The notes: generated by a model not told the origin, from the sequence alone. Counted from the stretch's first letter, positions 19,034 through 30,167 are shown. The stretch: 61,019 nucleotides of DNA from Microcaldota archaeon (GCA_021801225.1 JAJYYF010000007.1:1-61019); one strand, 5' to 3'. Made by a program: numbers and translations.

Positions 19034-21004
19034 TTACTCTTTACTTTCTGCGCTCCAGTCTATTTTATCATTATATGAATTATTTGATTCATAAGAATCA
19101 ACTGATTTTTTCGATAATGAAATAGGTGATTCATTTGAGAACTCACTTTCTTTCATTTTTGGCTTATTTCCATTTGAAGTTGAAGGATGATCGTCACCAT
19201 TATTACCATTAGAAGACCCAGTATCGCCGTTATTTCCTTTGTAATAAGAACTTCCTGAATCATTCTCTTTTGAGCTATACATGTAATCATAGTCATCTGA
19301 TCTTCTTCTGTATAATAAGTAAGCTACTATTATGATTACTACAATTCCTACAATATATAATGGAGGTATTGGCAACTTTATTCCAGATATTGAAAAGCCT
19401 TGATTATTTTGCTGTGGAGAATTTATTTTTAAAGTAACATTGCTAGAACATTGTTGAGGGTATGATGTTACATCACAAGCTACTAGATTGTAAGTTCCAT
19501 CTTGCATTAATGAAGTACTATATGTTATATTTCCAATTCCCGTAGCTATTAAATCATTGTTTGCAAATAAAGCGACTTTGTCCAAACCGAAATTTGTTGA
19601 AGCATATATTGTATTTTTTGTACCATAACTTACATTATAATAATTATTATTTACATTGTCTACATTTAATTGAACTTCTGGAACTCCTGTGTACGTAGTT
19701 GTGTTTATCTGTGGTCTTGCGCTAGGTTGAATTACCTTAATTGCAGAACCACATATCAATAGTTGAGATGTCAATTGAGTGTAACCAGATATATTAACTA
19801 ACTTAATTGAGTAAGCTGAGTCATTTATTTGACCTATATTTACACTTTGTCCTACACCTAAAAAGTAAGAAATGTTATTAACAGATACACTAGCTCCATC
19901 TTTGGTGAGTAATGTTTCTGCTACCTTGAAATCATGTGAATAGACATTAGTTGTATTATAAGTTCCCTGTGATAAAGTAATAGTATTACATATGGGATTT
20001 GTTAACGTAGTAGAAGGTTCTTGTTGTGGTATCTGAGTTGTTGGAGATCCTACATTTATGTAAACTAAGTTTGATTTGACTGGTTTACTATTTGAAACTG
20101 CAGAGTCATAAACCATAACATAATACTGAAAATGTCCTGCAGTAAATAAATTAAGGGTTAATGTGTTTGAGTTTGAATTACTTATTAAAGCTTGTTGATC
20201 GTTAGTGTTATTATACCACATATAAGTATAAGTTCCAGAACCTCCTTTTGCAGTTGCATATAATGTTTGTTGTGATCTTATCGCATCATTTGTTACATAC
20301 GGAGATGCTTTTACTGTAAGTGGTGAGCCAACAACCGTTACCTTAGATATTGCAGAAGTTACTCTGCCTAATGAATCAATAACTGTAACTTGTACGCTAC
20401 CATCTTGTGTTGCACTAAATGTACATGTATATGTATCACAAGGCAATGTTATTTGAGCTCCTGAAAGTGGAATAAAGTTCCAGTTATAAGTATATGGAGC
20501 TGATCCACTTGATACTGAAACTTTCATAGTAATATTTTGTCCAAAATCTGCTGCTTGATTATTTGGGCTGACATATGCAGTAAAGAAGTTTGGATTTTGA
20601 ACATATATGTAATTTGTGACGTTTGCTATATTGTTATATTGATCAATAACAGTTAATGTAACGTTACTATAACCAATTGTTGATGAGTTTCCATTAAAAG
20701 TAAGTATTCTTGAATCTCTTCCAACAGGTTGTCCATTTACTGACCATTCATATAAATAAGGAGGATAACCACCAGATACTGAAGCAGTTACTGTTTCATT
20801 ATTACCTATTGAAAGTACAGATTGTTGAAAGTTTAATGTTGCAGATATACTTTGAAAAAGTTTAAACGATGCAGCACCTACTGTAGAAAATAAAAACATT
20901 GAAAATAATACTAATAAAAATATATTCTTCGTTTTGTCACCAGCAATGAATACCATAGTATATATTTTGTGTTTTTTGATATATAAAGCTTTGCTATATC
21001 TCAA
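19034..21004 (-). CDS. Large surface protein with repeated Ig/PKD-like domains and C-terminal TM
   Basis: Repeats of SVSGGYPPYLYEWSVNG / SSGSAPYTYNWNF / KGGSGTYTYMWYNN; signal-like N-terminus, TM IPPLYIVGIVVIIIVAYLLYRR, Ser/Asn/Asp-rich tail. Confidence 0.8.
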   Translation of the reverse strand: MRYSKALYIKKHKIYTMVFIAGDKTKNIFLLVLFSMFLFSTVGAASFKLFQSISATLNFQQSVLSIGNNETVTASVSGGYPPYLYEWSVNGQPVGRDSRILTFNGNSSTIGYSNVTLTVIDQYNNIANVTNYIYVQNPNFFTAYVSPNNQAADFGQNITMKVSVSSGSAPYTYNWNFIPLSGAQITLPCDTYTCTFSATQDGSVQVTVIDSLGRVTSAISKVTVVGSPLTVKASPYVTNDAIRSQQTLYATAKGGSGTYTYMWYNNTNDQQALISNSNSNTLTLNLFTAGHFQYYVMVYDSAVSNSKPVKSNLVYINVGSPTTQIPQQEPSTTLTNPICNTITLSQGTYNTTNVYSHDFKVAETLLTKDGASVSVNNISYFLGVGQSVNIGQINDSAYSIKLVNISGYTQLTSQLLICGSAIKVIQPSARPQINTTTYTGVPEVQLNVDNVNNNYYNVSYGTKNTIYASTNFGLDKVALFANNDLIATGIGNITYSTSLMQDGTYNLVACDVTSYPQQCSSNVTLKINSPQQNNQGFSISGIKLPIPPLYIVGIVVIIIVAYLLYRRRSDDYDYMYSSKENDSGSSYYKGNNGDTGSSNGNNGDDHPSTSNGNKPKMKESEFSNESPISLSKKSVDSYESNNSYNDKIDWSAESKE

Positions 21005-21084
21005 TTACTGTATACTTAATTAATAAAAACATTGAATAAAACCAGTAAAACTATAAAAATTTAAAAATAAAAAACAACTTTAAA

Positions 21085-21579
21085 TCACTTTAGAGCTTTT
21101 ACAAGGTTGAGTAATTTATCTAACTGCTGATTCCACCCCATAGTCATACCTTGTATTGCAGATGGTGCTTTTGGACCTTCCATTTTAGTTACAATTAAAT
21201 CTACAGATAACTTTGTCTTATTGTCGATTTTTTCAAATGTAACAGTAACTTCCTGTTCTATGAAGGTATTACTGCTTCTATCTACATCATCAAGAGCCCC
21301 GCTTGTATAGACTAATTTACTATTTGGAATTACCTCTTTGAATGTGCCATTCATTGGCCATTTTATTCCTTCTGCAGGACCAAGCTCCTTTCCTGCCAAC
21401 ATAACTATATATATTTTACCACCTGGTCTTGCATCCCATTCACAAGTAGGATTTGTTACCCCAGTAGGACCCCACCATTTTTGAATCAGATTTTTATCTG
21501 TCCATGCCTTCCAAACTAATTCCACAGGTGCATCTAACATTCTCGTTAAATGCAGTTCTTTTATAAGTTCGTTTTCCAT
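21085..21579 (-). CDS. SRPBCC/AHSA1-domain protein
   Basis: RMLDAPVELVWKAWTDKNLIQKWWGPTGVTNP. Confidence 0.9.
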   Translation of the reverse strand: MENELIKELHLTRMLDAPVELVWKAWTDKNLIQKWWGPTGVTNPTCEWDARPGGKIYIVMLAGKELGPAEGIKWPMNGTFKEVIPNSKLVYTSGALDDVDRSSNTFIEQEVTVTFEKIDNKTKLSVDLIVTKMEGPKAPSAIQGMTMGWNQQLDKLLNLVKALK

Positions 21580-21583
21580 TATA

Positions 21584-21895
21584 TCACTTAGTATTTTCTT
21601 TTTGTAATAATTTTTCTAAATTATCTAAACGTGAGTTCCATTGAGTTTCAATTTTTTTAGCCCATTCTTCTACTTCGACAACTTTTGAGGTATTTATAAA
21701 ATAAATGTGCTTTTGTGCTTTCTTTTTCATCAAAACAACTTTAGCTTCTAATAATACATTTAGATGTTGAGAAATTGCTTGTGCAGTAATATTAAATTTT
21801 TTTGATATTTCTCCAGAAGTTAACTGACCGTTTATCGCCAGTAACTCCAAGATCTTTCTTCGCCTAGGTTCTGCAAGTACATAAAAAGTGTCCAT
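21584..21895 (-). CDS. ArsR-family winged-helix regulator
   Basis: AEPRRRKILELLAINGQLTSGEISKKFNITAQAISQHLNVLLEAKVV; paired with the SRPBCC gene. Confidence 0.9.
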   Translation of the reverse strand: MDTFYVLAEPRRRKILELLAINGQLTSGEISKKFNITAQAISQHLNVLLEAKVVLMKKKAQKHIYFINTSKVVEVEEWAKKIETQWNSRLDNLEKLLQKENTK

Positions 21896-21941
21896 AGTTA
21901 TATTATAAACTAATTACTTTATAAAGCTTCTGCTTTAATAA

Positions 21942-23057
21942 TCATTTGAGTAACTCGGTTTTAATAATTAGGTCAGAACCAATAAAATTACCATACAACT
22001 TAGATGATTCTAAAAGCAAATTATTTTCTTCTTTTGAAAGTTTTTTAAACATTATATTAGTCAATGCAACTTTATTTCTATAACTTTGTTTCTTCCAAGT
22101 TCCCACAACTTTTCCATTTAAAACAATTATCGGTTTAAAAATTCCATTGCTATGTATTAGTGATAACTTGCCACTTTTAAGTAAAGACTGTGTATTTTTA
22201 TCTTCTAGAATTATCTTTCTATCTGAGTAGCTAATTAAATACTCATCAAAAGCAGGAAGTAAGTACACGGAAGGTTCTTGTTTTTTAACGTTACTGAATT
22301 TTTTATTTAAATAAAATACGGTATCTTCAATTTGAGTTGATGTAATTTCTTTTGATAACTCAATACCTAACTTTGCATCAGATGTTGTTAATCCAGACCA
22401 CCAAACAAAATCTTTTATTGTTGCAGGACCATGACTTGTAAAGTATGTAAGAGTTAATTTTTTAATTGCTTCTTCTCTAGACATAACATTATCTTTTTTA
22501 GGTATGCAATCTTCAAGAAGCATAAATGTTTGCTCATTTTCTTGATAACTTCCAAAGCATATTAAGCCATCCCAAGCTGCACGATACAGCATGTGATAGC
22601 CAAGATTATTTTTTGATGGAATGCCAGCTTTATCCATTATTGAATACATTTCTTTACGAGATAATTGTTTTTTTAATTTTAATGCATTTTTAAAAAGAGT
22701 TAATGTTTTTTCAACTGTAGAGTTAGATAAGCCAAGAGATTCATCACGTCTTATTGCTGTTTTATGCAAACGTGGACCGAATAAATTTAGCATATACTTT
22801 ATATCAGAGCTGCGGCCAAAATGAATAGTGCCCCTCATTAACCATGTGCGTATTATTTTATGATTAGATATAACAGTTTCAACATCTTTTTTTGTGGTGC
22901 CTTTTTTTGATCGTAGTGCAATAGCGTATAATGCAGATTGATAATCTTGTGCTTGAATAGCACCCATAGATGAAACTACATCTTCAGGAGAGTTGAAAAG
23001 ATTTGAAGAAATACCTTGTGTCTTTAATCTAATTTCAAGTATATTGTTAAGTTCCAT
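21942..23057 (-). CDS. Winged-helix DNA-binding protein (AlkZ/YcaQ-related)
   Basis: SMGAIQAQDYQSALYAIALRSK, RTWLMRGTIH, LLPAFDEYLISYSDR. Confidence 0.85.
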   Translation of the reverse strand: MELNNILEIRLKTQGISSNLFNSPEDVVSSMGAIQAQDYQSALYAIALRSKKGTTKKDVETVISNHKIIRTWLMRGTIHFGRSSDIKYMLNLFGPRLHKTAIRRDESLGLSNSTVEKTLTLFKNALKLKKQLSRKEMYSIMDKAGIPSKNNLGYHMLYRAAWDGLICFGSYQENEQTFMLLEDCIPKKDNVMSREEAIKKLTLTYFTSHGPATIKDFVWWSGLTTSDAKLGIELSKEITSTQIEDTVFYLNKKFSNVKKQEPSVYLLPAFDEYLISYSDRKIILEDKNTQSLLKSGKLSLIHSNGIFKPIIVLNGKVVGTWKKQSYRNKVALTNIMFKKLSKEENNLLLESSKLYGNFIGSDLIIKTELLK

Positions 23058-23137
23058 CAATAAATAATAAAAATTAAACTATAAAGAGTTATCCTTGTTT
23101 TTTATTTAAATGATTTATTTATTGAAAAATAAGTATT

Positions 23138-23212
23138 TGCTCCGACTGGGATTTGGACCCAGGTTTAAGCCGTGAGAGGGCTTCGTCCTTGACCGGGCTA
23201 GACGATCGGAGC
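23138..23212 (-). tRNA. tRNA-Glu (anticodon CTC)
   Basis: Reverse complement GCTCCGATCGTCTAGCCCGGTCAAGGACGAAGCCCTCTCACGGCTTAAACCTGGGTCCAAATCCCAGTCGGAGCA. Confidence 0.93.
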
Positions 23213-23263
23213 TAGAAAGTATTAAGTTATTTGTTGCTAATTATATATAAGTTTTGTGATTGC

Positions 23264-24487
23264 ATGCTAACGGATAAATACACTCCTAAAACAGTTAATG
23301 GCATAATAGGAAATAATGATGCAGTTTCAAAATTAATCCAGTTTGCAGGAAAAATCCATAATAAGGAAAGGCCAAGACCTATGCTTCTTTTTGGACCTTC
23401 AGGAACCGGTAAAACTGCTTCTGCTCATGCTGTAGCTTATGGAAATGGATTTGAGTTATTAGAGTTAAATGCAAGTGATTATAGAGATATTGAAACGCTT
23501 AAAAAAAGATTAAAACCAGCAAGTGAAAGTAGAGGTTTATTTAATAAAAATATACTTATTTTATTAGATGAAATTGATGAATTATCTAAAAAGTTGGACA
23601 GTGGAGCTGAACGAGTAGTTAGAGATTTAATAAAAAATTCTAAGCAGCCTATAATATTTACAGCTACTGATTTTTGGAATAAGGACATAAGCTACTTGAG
23701 AATGTCAGTAGATAAGGTAGAATTTAAAAAAGTAACTCCGGATGAAATAAAAAAACATTTATTGTATATTTTGAAGGAGGAAGGCATCAATATGAAAGGT
23801 ACTGTAGTAGAACAGATAGCACTTAGATCTAATGGAGATGTTAGAGGCGCAGTTAACGATCTAGAGATGATGGTAAATGCAGATGAAGCACTTATTGAGA
23901 GTATAGGCTTAAGGGATAGAAAAATAGAGATTTTTGCTGTTTTAGATAAGATATTTTTATCAAATAATTTTGATACTTCTAGGAATGCCATGGCAAGAAG
24001 CGATTTGGATATAGGTATGCTAATAAATTGGATTGATGAGAATATAACTAAAAGATACCCTAGTAAAAGGGATATAAACGAGGCATACAGTAACCTTGCG
24101 CTAGCTAGTAAATACTTTGAAAGGGCGTCTAGGACCAATCATTACGAGTACTTCAAATATGCTAGTGTTTTAGCTTCAGCGGGAATATCTATATCAAATA
24201 AAGGAAGAACAACTATGCTTAAACAGTATTCTTTTCCATCTAATATCAGATATATGAGCAGTACTAAAGACGAAAGAGTTACACTGAATAACATTGCCGA
24301 TAGATTATCTCCATTGTTGCATACTAATAGGAAAAAAATAATAAGTAGCTACTTACCCATACTTAAAATTGCAATAGAAAACTCAATTAAAAAATATGGA
24401 AAAGATGAAACATTAAGCAGAATAGCCTTCACGATGGGTCTTTTTGAAGAAGATGTAGAGACCATTTTAAATAAAAAACTTAAATAA
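23264..24487 (+). CDS. rfcL: Replication factor C large subunit
   Basis: DKYTPKTVNGIIGN, GPSGTGKTASAHA, LLDEIDEL. ATG at 23264 preferred (TGTGATTGC-ATG). Confidence 0.95.
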   Translation: MLTDKYTPKTVNGIIGNNDAVSKLIQFAGKIHNKERPRPMLLFGPSGTGKTASAHAVAYGNGFELLELNASDYRDIETLKKRLKPASESRGLFNKNILILLDEIDELSKKLDSGAERVVRDLIKNSKQPIIFTATDFWNKDISYLRMSVDKVEFKKVTPDEIKKHLLYILKEEGINMKGTVVEQIALRSNGDVRGAVNDLEMMVNADEALIESIGLRDRKIEIFAVLDKIFLSNNFDTSRNAMARSDLDIGMLINWIDENITKRYPSKRDINEAYSNLALASKYFERASRTNHYEYFKYASVLASAGISISNKGRTTMLKQYSFPSNIRYMSSTKDERVTLNNIADRLSPLLHTNRKKIISSYLPILKIAIENSIKKYGKDETLSRIAFTMGLFEEDVETILNKKLK

Positions 24488-26123
24488 AGCTTAATGAAAG
24501 TTCAAAGGCAGTAGTTGGTTCTTCTATTCCAAAATTTCTTAGAACAACAGGATGTACTTCCCCGAATACACCAAGTTCTTTTCCATTAATTAAGATTGAT
24601 GCGCACCTGCCTTCTATAAAACTATTGTGCTTACATTCTGCAATGCTAAAAGAAATTCTAAGCGTAAGCAATACACTATAAATAATACTTTTCATATCAT
24701 TGAAGTTTTGCTTGTTATTAGTTGATACACAAGCAATATGATAATCTTCTACTGGTTTATTTTTATCAATAGAAAAAATTAAATCCAGTTCAAAGATCTT
24801 TTGTGGTAATTTTTCATGCTTACTTAATGACAAAACATGTAGAAGGGATGGAAGAATATGAGTACGCGCCATAGTTATAGAAGAAGATTTTGAGTCCTTT
24901 AAGAGTATATAATCTTTTTTATTTGGAATATCTAACCTCATTTTTGTGAAATTTTTATCTTCGTTGGTAAGATAAGTTGATATCAATTCAGTGAATCCAA
25001 CTCCTATAAAAGCATCTGAAATTCTATTAAAGAGTATAGTGTTATCTAAAAGTTTTCCCTTGGTAATTGATGGTACAGGAGTTGCAACTATATATTCATA
25101 GCCATAGCCTATTGCAATATCTTCAATAACATCTTGTTCATTTAAGATATCGATTCTATATGCGGGTATTGAGAATCTAATTTTTTGATTTAGTACTGCA
25201 GCTTCGTATCCCATTTTATTTGCAAGAGAAATAATAATACTTGAATCTAATTTAATTCCAATTTCAGCTCCTATTTGAGATACAGGGATTGTTACATAAT
25301 TTTCAGGAAAACTTAATGAAGTATAATTTTTATTATTCCCTGAAATATTTATTTGGTATATTTTTGCACCTAATTCATGAAAATTTATTGCAAGCATTTC
25401 GTTTATTTTTTTAACTAAATCTTCAGAAGTTCCAGTAACTTCTACAAAAAGATTAGTTGTTTTTTTAGTTACAGCAGTACGTTTTGAGTTTATTATTGGT
25501 ATTAAGGCCAATACGCCTTTTGTATCTTCTAAAACTGGAAACATGTTTGTTTTTGGCAATGCTGTTGAATACATTTTACCTTTTTCGGTGTTTTTTAATA
25601 CATCGCTAAAAAGTTCAGGTTCATTTCCTTTAAGATGAATAAATTTTTTGTCATTTGAAAGCTTAAACTCTATTGTTTTATCTATCGTATCATAATCATG
25701 TATACCTATTGATAATTTTTTCCTCATTCTCCCCAATGTATCAGATAATTTTTCTGAAAAATTAAATATATCAGCTAATGAGTTATCATCAAGTTTTATG
25801 TCTTTTGCGACAAAGCCATAGATAAATAATTTATTTTTTATGTTAGGATTTATAATTAAGTTCAACTGTGTCTCTTTTGTATCTTTTATTATATTATAGT
25901 GAAAGTTTTTATTCTGATGTAAAAAATTTCTGAGGTAACGTGCTAACCCAACTACTGAAAATAAATCGGGTCTGTTAGGTGTTATTTCTAAAGTCAAGGA
26001 ATTTTCTTCTTCATGTTCTACCTCGATACCTAATTTATAAAGAATTTCATTCAGTTTCTGCTTCTCTAATTTTGAACCGACCAGTTTCAGCAAATAATCA
26101 ATATTAAATGTAACATTTGGCAT
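24480..26123 (-). CDS. pheT: Phenylalanyl-tRNA synthetase beta subunit
   Basis: LTLEITPNRPDLFSVVGLAR, DVIEDIAIGYGYE. Confidence 0.95.
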   Translation of the reverse strand: MPNVTFNIDYLLKLVGSKLEKQKLNEILYKLGIEVEHEEENSLTLEITPNRPDLFSVVGLARYLRNFLHQNKNFHYNIIKDTKETQLNLIINPNIKNKLFIYGFVAKDIKLDDNSLADIFNFSEKLSDTLGRMRKKLSIGIHDYDTIDKTIEFKLSNDKKFIHLKGNEPELFSDVLKNTEKGKMYSTALPKTNMFPVLEDTKGVLALIPIINSKRTAVTKKTTNLFVEVTGTSEDLVKKINEMLAINFHELGAKIYQINISGNNKNYTSLSFPENYVTIPVSQIGAEIGIKLDSSIIISLANKMGYEAAVLNQKIRFSIPAYRIDILNEQDVIEDIAIGYGYEYIVATPVPSITKGKLLDNTILFNRISDAFIGVGFTELISTYLTNEDKNFTKMRLDIPNKKDYILLKDSKSSSITMARTHILPSLLHVLSLSKHEKLPQKIFELDLIFSIDKNKPVEDYHIACVSTNNKQNFNDMKSIIYSVLLTLRISFSIAECKHNSFIEGRCASILINGKELGVFGEVHPVVLRNFGIEEPTTAFELSLSFI

Positions 26124-27601
26124 TAAATCAACTCTCTGCTTCTTAACCAGCCTAAATCACTATTATAGTACTCAGTTATGCTTTTCATATTTTTGTCCTT
26201 AAGCAATAACATTCTTTCTATCCCAAGACCCCATGCAAGAACGGATATATCTTTTCTTTTTATTCCGGTTATTTCTCTTCTTATTATGCCTGAACCTCCA
26301 ATCTCTAGCCACTCTCCTTTTTCACCTAACTGAGCAAATATCTCTGCTCCAGGTTCTACAAATGGAAAGTAGGCAGGTTTAAACCTAATATTTACATTAA
26401 ATGCTTTGTAAAAAGTGATAAGTGTATCGAATAGATTTGAAAGAGTAAGATTTTTACCTATTATTATTCCATCAGTTTGATAAAAGTCAGTAAGATGTTT
26501 ATAATCAAGGTTTTCATTTCTAAAAACTCTCCCAACAGTAAATAACTTTTTAGGAAGTAATTGATTTTTATCTTTTGCAAATTGTTTTATAAATTCTCGA
26601 ATATATCTTACTGATACACTTGTCATTTGTGTTCTTAATACAGCTGATTTTGCATCATTATCATTCCACTTAATTTTCCAGGCTTTTGTATTTGTTTTCT
26701 TTATTTGTTTTAGGTACTCTTGCTCTTCTATATCTAAAAATTCAGGATTTGAAAGATGGAATGTATCTTGAGTATCTCTGGCAGGATGATCTTGTGGTAC
26801 AAATAATGAATCAAAAACCCAAAAAGATGGCTCTATTATAGGGCCAGATATTTCATTAAAACCCATCTGTGAAAATGTTATTTTTATGTCGTTTATTAGT
26901 GATCTCAACGGATGTCTCATTGAAACTATTTCAGATGGGACTCCTACTGAAATATCGTATTTTTTAAATTTCAAGGACTCAATATTTTTGCTTGTTATTA
27001 TTTCCTTTGTTAATTCGTCTATATGTTCGGAATCGGAAAAGTCCTTGAACTCTAGACCTTTTTTAGAGATTTTTATACTTAGTATATTATTTTTTTCTTT
27101 TATCTCTAATAATTTTCTTGACTTAAACTCATCTATTGAGCTTCTTTCTTCAGCAGATATATGTTTTGGCACTACTTTTAGTTTTGAAAGAGAATTTAGA
27201 AGTATAGACTCATTTGATGGCACCTTATTTTTTTCCCCAGAAGGAGTAATTATTAGATATCCGTCTTTAATTTGAGCTAGTTTTTTCTTTATGCACCATT
27301 GTAAAGCTATTCTATCTTTCTCAGATATGAGAGTTTTTAGCTCTAGCTTTTTTTGGGACTTCAACTTTTCTAGCAGTGAATCTTCTGGAAGTAATGAGTT
27401 TGCATAAACCTCGCCCTCTGGAAAAAAGCTTATAGCTAGCTCTTTTTCTCTTTGTAATTCTATTAGAGAAATGTTGCTAAGATTTTCTATAGCCCAAAGC
27501 AACTCATCCTTCCCAAGATTTACTTCCTCCATTAATTGTTCAGGCGTTTTACTTTTCCCATCTTGAAGCGATTTAATTATTGCTAATTCATATTTATGCA
27601 T
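26123..27601 (-). CDS. pheS: Phenylalanyl-tRNA synthetase alpha subunit
   Basis: HPARDTQDTF, FTVGRVFRNE, FVEPGAEIF, GLGIERMLLL. Confidence 0.96.
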   Translation of the reverse strand: MHKYELAIIKSLQDGKSKTPEQLMEEVNLGKDELLWAIENLSNISLIELQREKELAISFFPEGEVYANSLLPEDSLLEKLKSQKKLELKTLISEKDRIALQWCIKKKLAQIKDGYLIITPSGEKNKVPSNESILLNSLSKLKVVPKHISAEERSSIDEFKSRKLLEIKEKNNILSIKISKKGLEFKDFSDSEHIDELTKEIITSKNIESLKFKKYDISVGVPSEIVSMRHPLRSLINDIKITFSQMGFNEISGPIIEPSFWVFDSLFVPQDHPARDTQDTFHLSNPEFLDIEEQEYLKQIKKTNTKAWKIKWNDNDAKSAVLRTQMTSVSVRYIREFIKQFAKDKNQLLPKKLFTVGRVFRNENLDYKHLTDFYQTDGIIIGKNLTLSNLFDTLITFYKAFNVNIRFKPAYFPFVEPGAEIFAQLGEKGEWLEIGGSGIIRREITGIKRKDISVLAWGLGIERMLLLKDKNMKSITEYYNSDLGWLRSRELI

Positions 27602-27687
27602 AAAGGCCCTTAATTAAAATTTATAACAGATAATATTCAATAAATAAGTATTAAAAGATTTGTTGATTAAACGTATTATGTGAAATT

Positions 27688-28587
27688 ATGCTAAAAGACT
27701 ATTTAATAGAAGTTTTTGAGCCTTCTTTGCTTTTTGGATTACTTTGTTCAGCAGTAGGGTTATTTGCAGCAATTTATTTTAAAATGATCAATTTATATTT
27801 AGGATTAATAGCAATTTTTGGGGTAATTATATTACAAATAGCGGTTAACTTGATAGATGATTATGTTGATTACAAAATAGGAATAGACAAAGAAACAACA
27901 AAAACAAAATTTAGTGGTGGAAGCATTTTAGTTACAAGTAATAAAGTAACCACTAAAAACATAATAATTATAGCGGTTTTTGCAATTTTAGTTGCGGGTT
28001 TATTAGGAATATATATAATTGGATTTTTAAGTAGTTTCGTAATAAATTTCATAATATTAAGTATGATTTTTGGGTTAATTGCTACTGTTTTTTATGCAAG
28101 ATATTTAACACATGTACCGTTTTTTTCTGAACCGTTTGTCAGTTTATCCTTTGCTTATGTAGGATTAGCTGTTTTTGTAGTAGCTAGCAATAATTTTTTA
28201 AATGCTTTAGGGCTATTTTTCTTTGTTTTTATACCTTCAGGAATACAAGTCGGAGTGGCTATGATCGCAAATGAGTTGCCAGATAAAAAAGCTGACAAAA
28301 AATATGGAAGAAGAAATACCGTAATAATGTTATCAGATAATAAAAAATCCGGATTGCTTTATTTATTATATTATGTTATAGCATACTTTTTAATTTTTGC
28401 AGGAATTTTTATCGGATTTTTACCCATAACATTTTTAATAACTTTAATCGTACTTCCAGGAATTTATAAGGTTTGGAAAGGAATAAGTAATTATAAAAAT
28501 CCAAAAACCCATGAAAAAACAATGGGTATTAATACATTTACTGCATTTTTATTAATAGCTTTATTATCTTTAGCTTTTATAATATAA
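27688..28587 (+). CDS. UbiA-family prenyltransferase (MenA-like)
   Basis: NLIDDYVDYKIGIDKE...SGGS and second motif NELPDKKADKKYGRR. Confidence 0.88.
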   Translation: MLKDYLIEVFEPSLLFGLLCSAVGLFAAIYFKMINLYLGLIAIFGVIILQIAVNLIDDYVDYKIGIDKETTKTKFSGGSILVTSNKVTTKNIIIIAVFAILVAGLLGIYIIGFLSSFVINFIILSMIFGLIATVFYARYLTHVPFFSEPFVSLSFAYVGLAVFVVASNNFLNALGLFFFVFIPSGIQVGVAMIANELPDKKADKKYGRRNTVIMLSDNKKSGLLYLLYYVIAYFLIFAGIFIGFLPITFLITLIVLPGIYKVWKGISNYKNPKTHEKTMGINTFTAFLLIALLSLAFII

Positions 28588-28598
28588 TTGGTCATTAA

Positions 28599-29453
28599 TT
28601 GTACACTGATCAGAAATTAGTATCGATAAAGGAGATTTCTAAGGGCATAGAGTTAACTAATAAAAAACTTTTGGCTTTAGGTAAAAGTGATTTTTTAGAT
28701 AAACAGCTTTCTGATGCGGCTGTGCATTTAATTAGAAGGCATGGAAAACTTATAAGACCAGGTTTAGTTTTTTTTGGAGCGCTTTATTCTGGATATGACA
28801 TAGAAGATGTAGTTGATTTAGCTGTTTCTATAGAGTTGTTACATACATCATCATTAATACATGATGATTTAATAGATAGAGATCTGGAAAGAAGAGGTGT
28901 TAATACAACTCATCTTGAATTTGGAGAAGAGTTAGCTATACTTGCCGGAGATGTTTTAATTTCTAAGGCCATACAAACTTCTGCAAGATATGGAGAGGAA
29001 GTAATAAGGTACATGTCGAATACTGCAATGCAGATGTCTGCCGGAGAGACACTTGATTTTAGGTATCAAAAATCGAAAAAGATACCTAAATTAACTGAGT
29101 ACTTCAAAATTTCTGAGTTAAAGAGCGCATCTCTGATAAAAACATCTGCTGCAATATTTCCTTTTTATAAAAAATCTAAAACAATTAAAGAATTGGAAGC
29201 TTTTGGCTTGAACTTTGGTTTAGCATTTCAGATAAAAGATGATTTAAATGATTATCTAAATGAAGGCAGAAATAATGATATTAATAAATTTAGACCTAAT
29301 ATAATAAGTTCTTTGATAAGTGAAGGCAATACCATTGAAAAATCAATTGAAGAAACTAAATTACTTAATAAAAAATATCTTAACACTGCAATTAACTCAT
29401 TAAAAAATGACTCAGATGAGTTCTCAAAATATTTTAAAATGGCAGAGATATAA
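28599..29453 (+). CDS. Polyprenyl diphosphate synthase
   Basis: First Asp-rich motif LIHDDLIDRD; second Asp-rich motif QIKDDLNDY. TTG start. Confidence 0.92.
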   Translation: MYTDQKLVSIKEISKGIELTNKKLLALGKSDFLDKQLSDAAVHLIRRHGKLIRPGLVFFGALYSGYDIEDVVDLAVSIELLHTSSLIHDDLIDRDLERRGVNTTHLEFGEELAILAGDVLISKAIQTSARYGEEVIRYMSNTAMQMSAGETLDFRYQKSKKIPKLTEYFKISELKSASLIKTSAAIFPFYKKSKTIKELEAFGLNFGLAFQIKDDLNDYLNEGRNNDINKFRPNIISSLISEGNTIEKSIEETKLLNKKYLNTAINSLKNDSDEFSKYFKMAEI

Positions 29454-29456
29454 TCT

Positions 29457-30155
29457 TTATTTTTTACCATAAACGATATACGCTATCCCAGTTTTTAATT
29501 CTAAGTAATGAATATCTTTAAATCCAGTATCCTTAAGAATTCGGAGTAGCTTTTTCTTGTCAAATTTACTTATGCTATTTGATAACCATGAGTATGCCTT
29601 GTAATCTACAAAAAAACCAATTATTTTCATGAAAATAGAGTATGCTTGAAAAAATAAACGTTTTGAAAAACCATCTGGCATTGCCATATCAAGATATAAA
29701 AAGTATCCGTTTTTCTTAAGTATTCTCTTCTGTTCTTTTGCGAAAACTTCTAAATCATCAAGATTTCTAAGTGCAAATCCGGATATAGACAGATCAAAAG
29801 ATTCATCAGGTAACTTTGTTTTTAATGCGTCTTTTACCTCGAAAGATATATTTTTAATCTTGAGTCTTTCTGACTTTTTTTTGCCTAAAAGAAGCATTTC
29901 TTTATTAAAATCTATTGCTATTATTTTATGAAATGATTTTTTATTAGATAATTTTTTTGATAACTCTATTGCCAAATCTCCAGTGCCTGTAGCTACATCC
30001 AGTATTTTCGGTGATTGAATTTTATCTAATAATTTTACAGATAAATCTACTGCTTCTTTTCTCCAATTTTTATCTACACCGAAACTTAGGAGATGATTCA
30101 TAAAGTCATAATGCTTAGAAACATCAGTAAAGATTTTATTTATTCGTTCACTCAT
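29457..30155 (-). CDS. UbiE/MenG-type quinone methyltransferase
   Basis: HYDFMNHLLSFGVDKNWRKEAV, DVATGTGDLAIEL, FALRNLDD. Confidence 0.92.
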   Translation of the reverse strand: MSERINKIFTDVSKHYDFMNHLLSFGVDKNWRKEAVDLSVKLLDKIQSPKILDVATGTGDLAIELSKKLSNKKSFHKIIAIDFNKEMLLLGKKKSERLKIKNISFEVKDALKTKLPDESFDLSISGFALRNLDDLEVFAKEQKRILKKNGYFLYLDMAMPDGFSKRLFFQAYSIFMKIIGFFVDYKAYSWLSNSISKFDKKKLLRILKDTGFKDIHYLELKTGIAYIVYGKK

Positions 30156-30167
30156 TTTAGTACCAAA

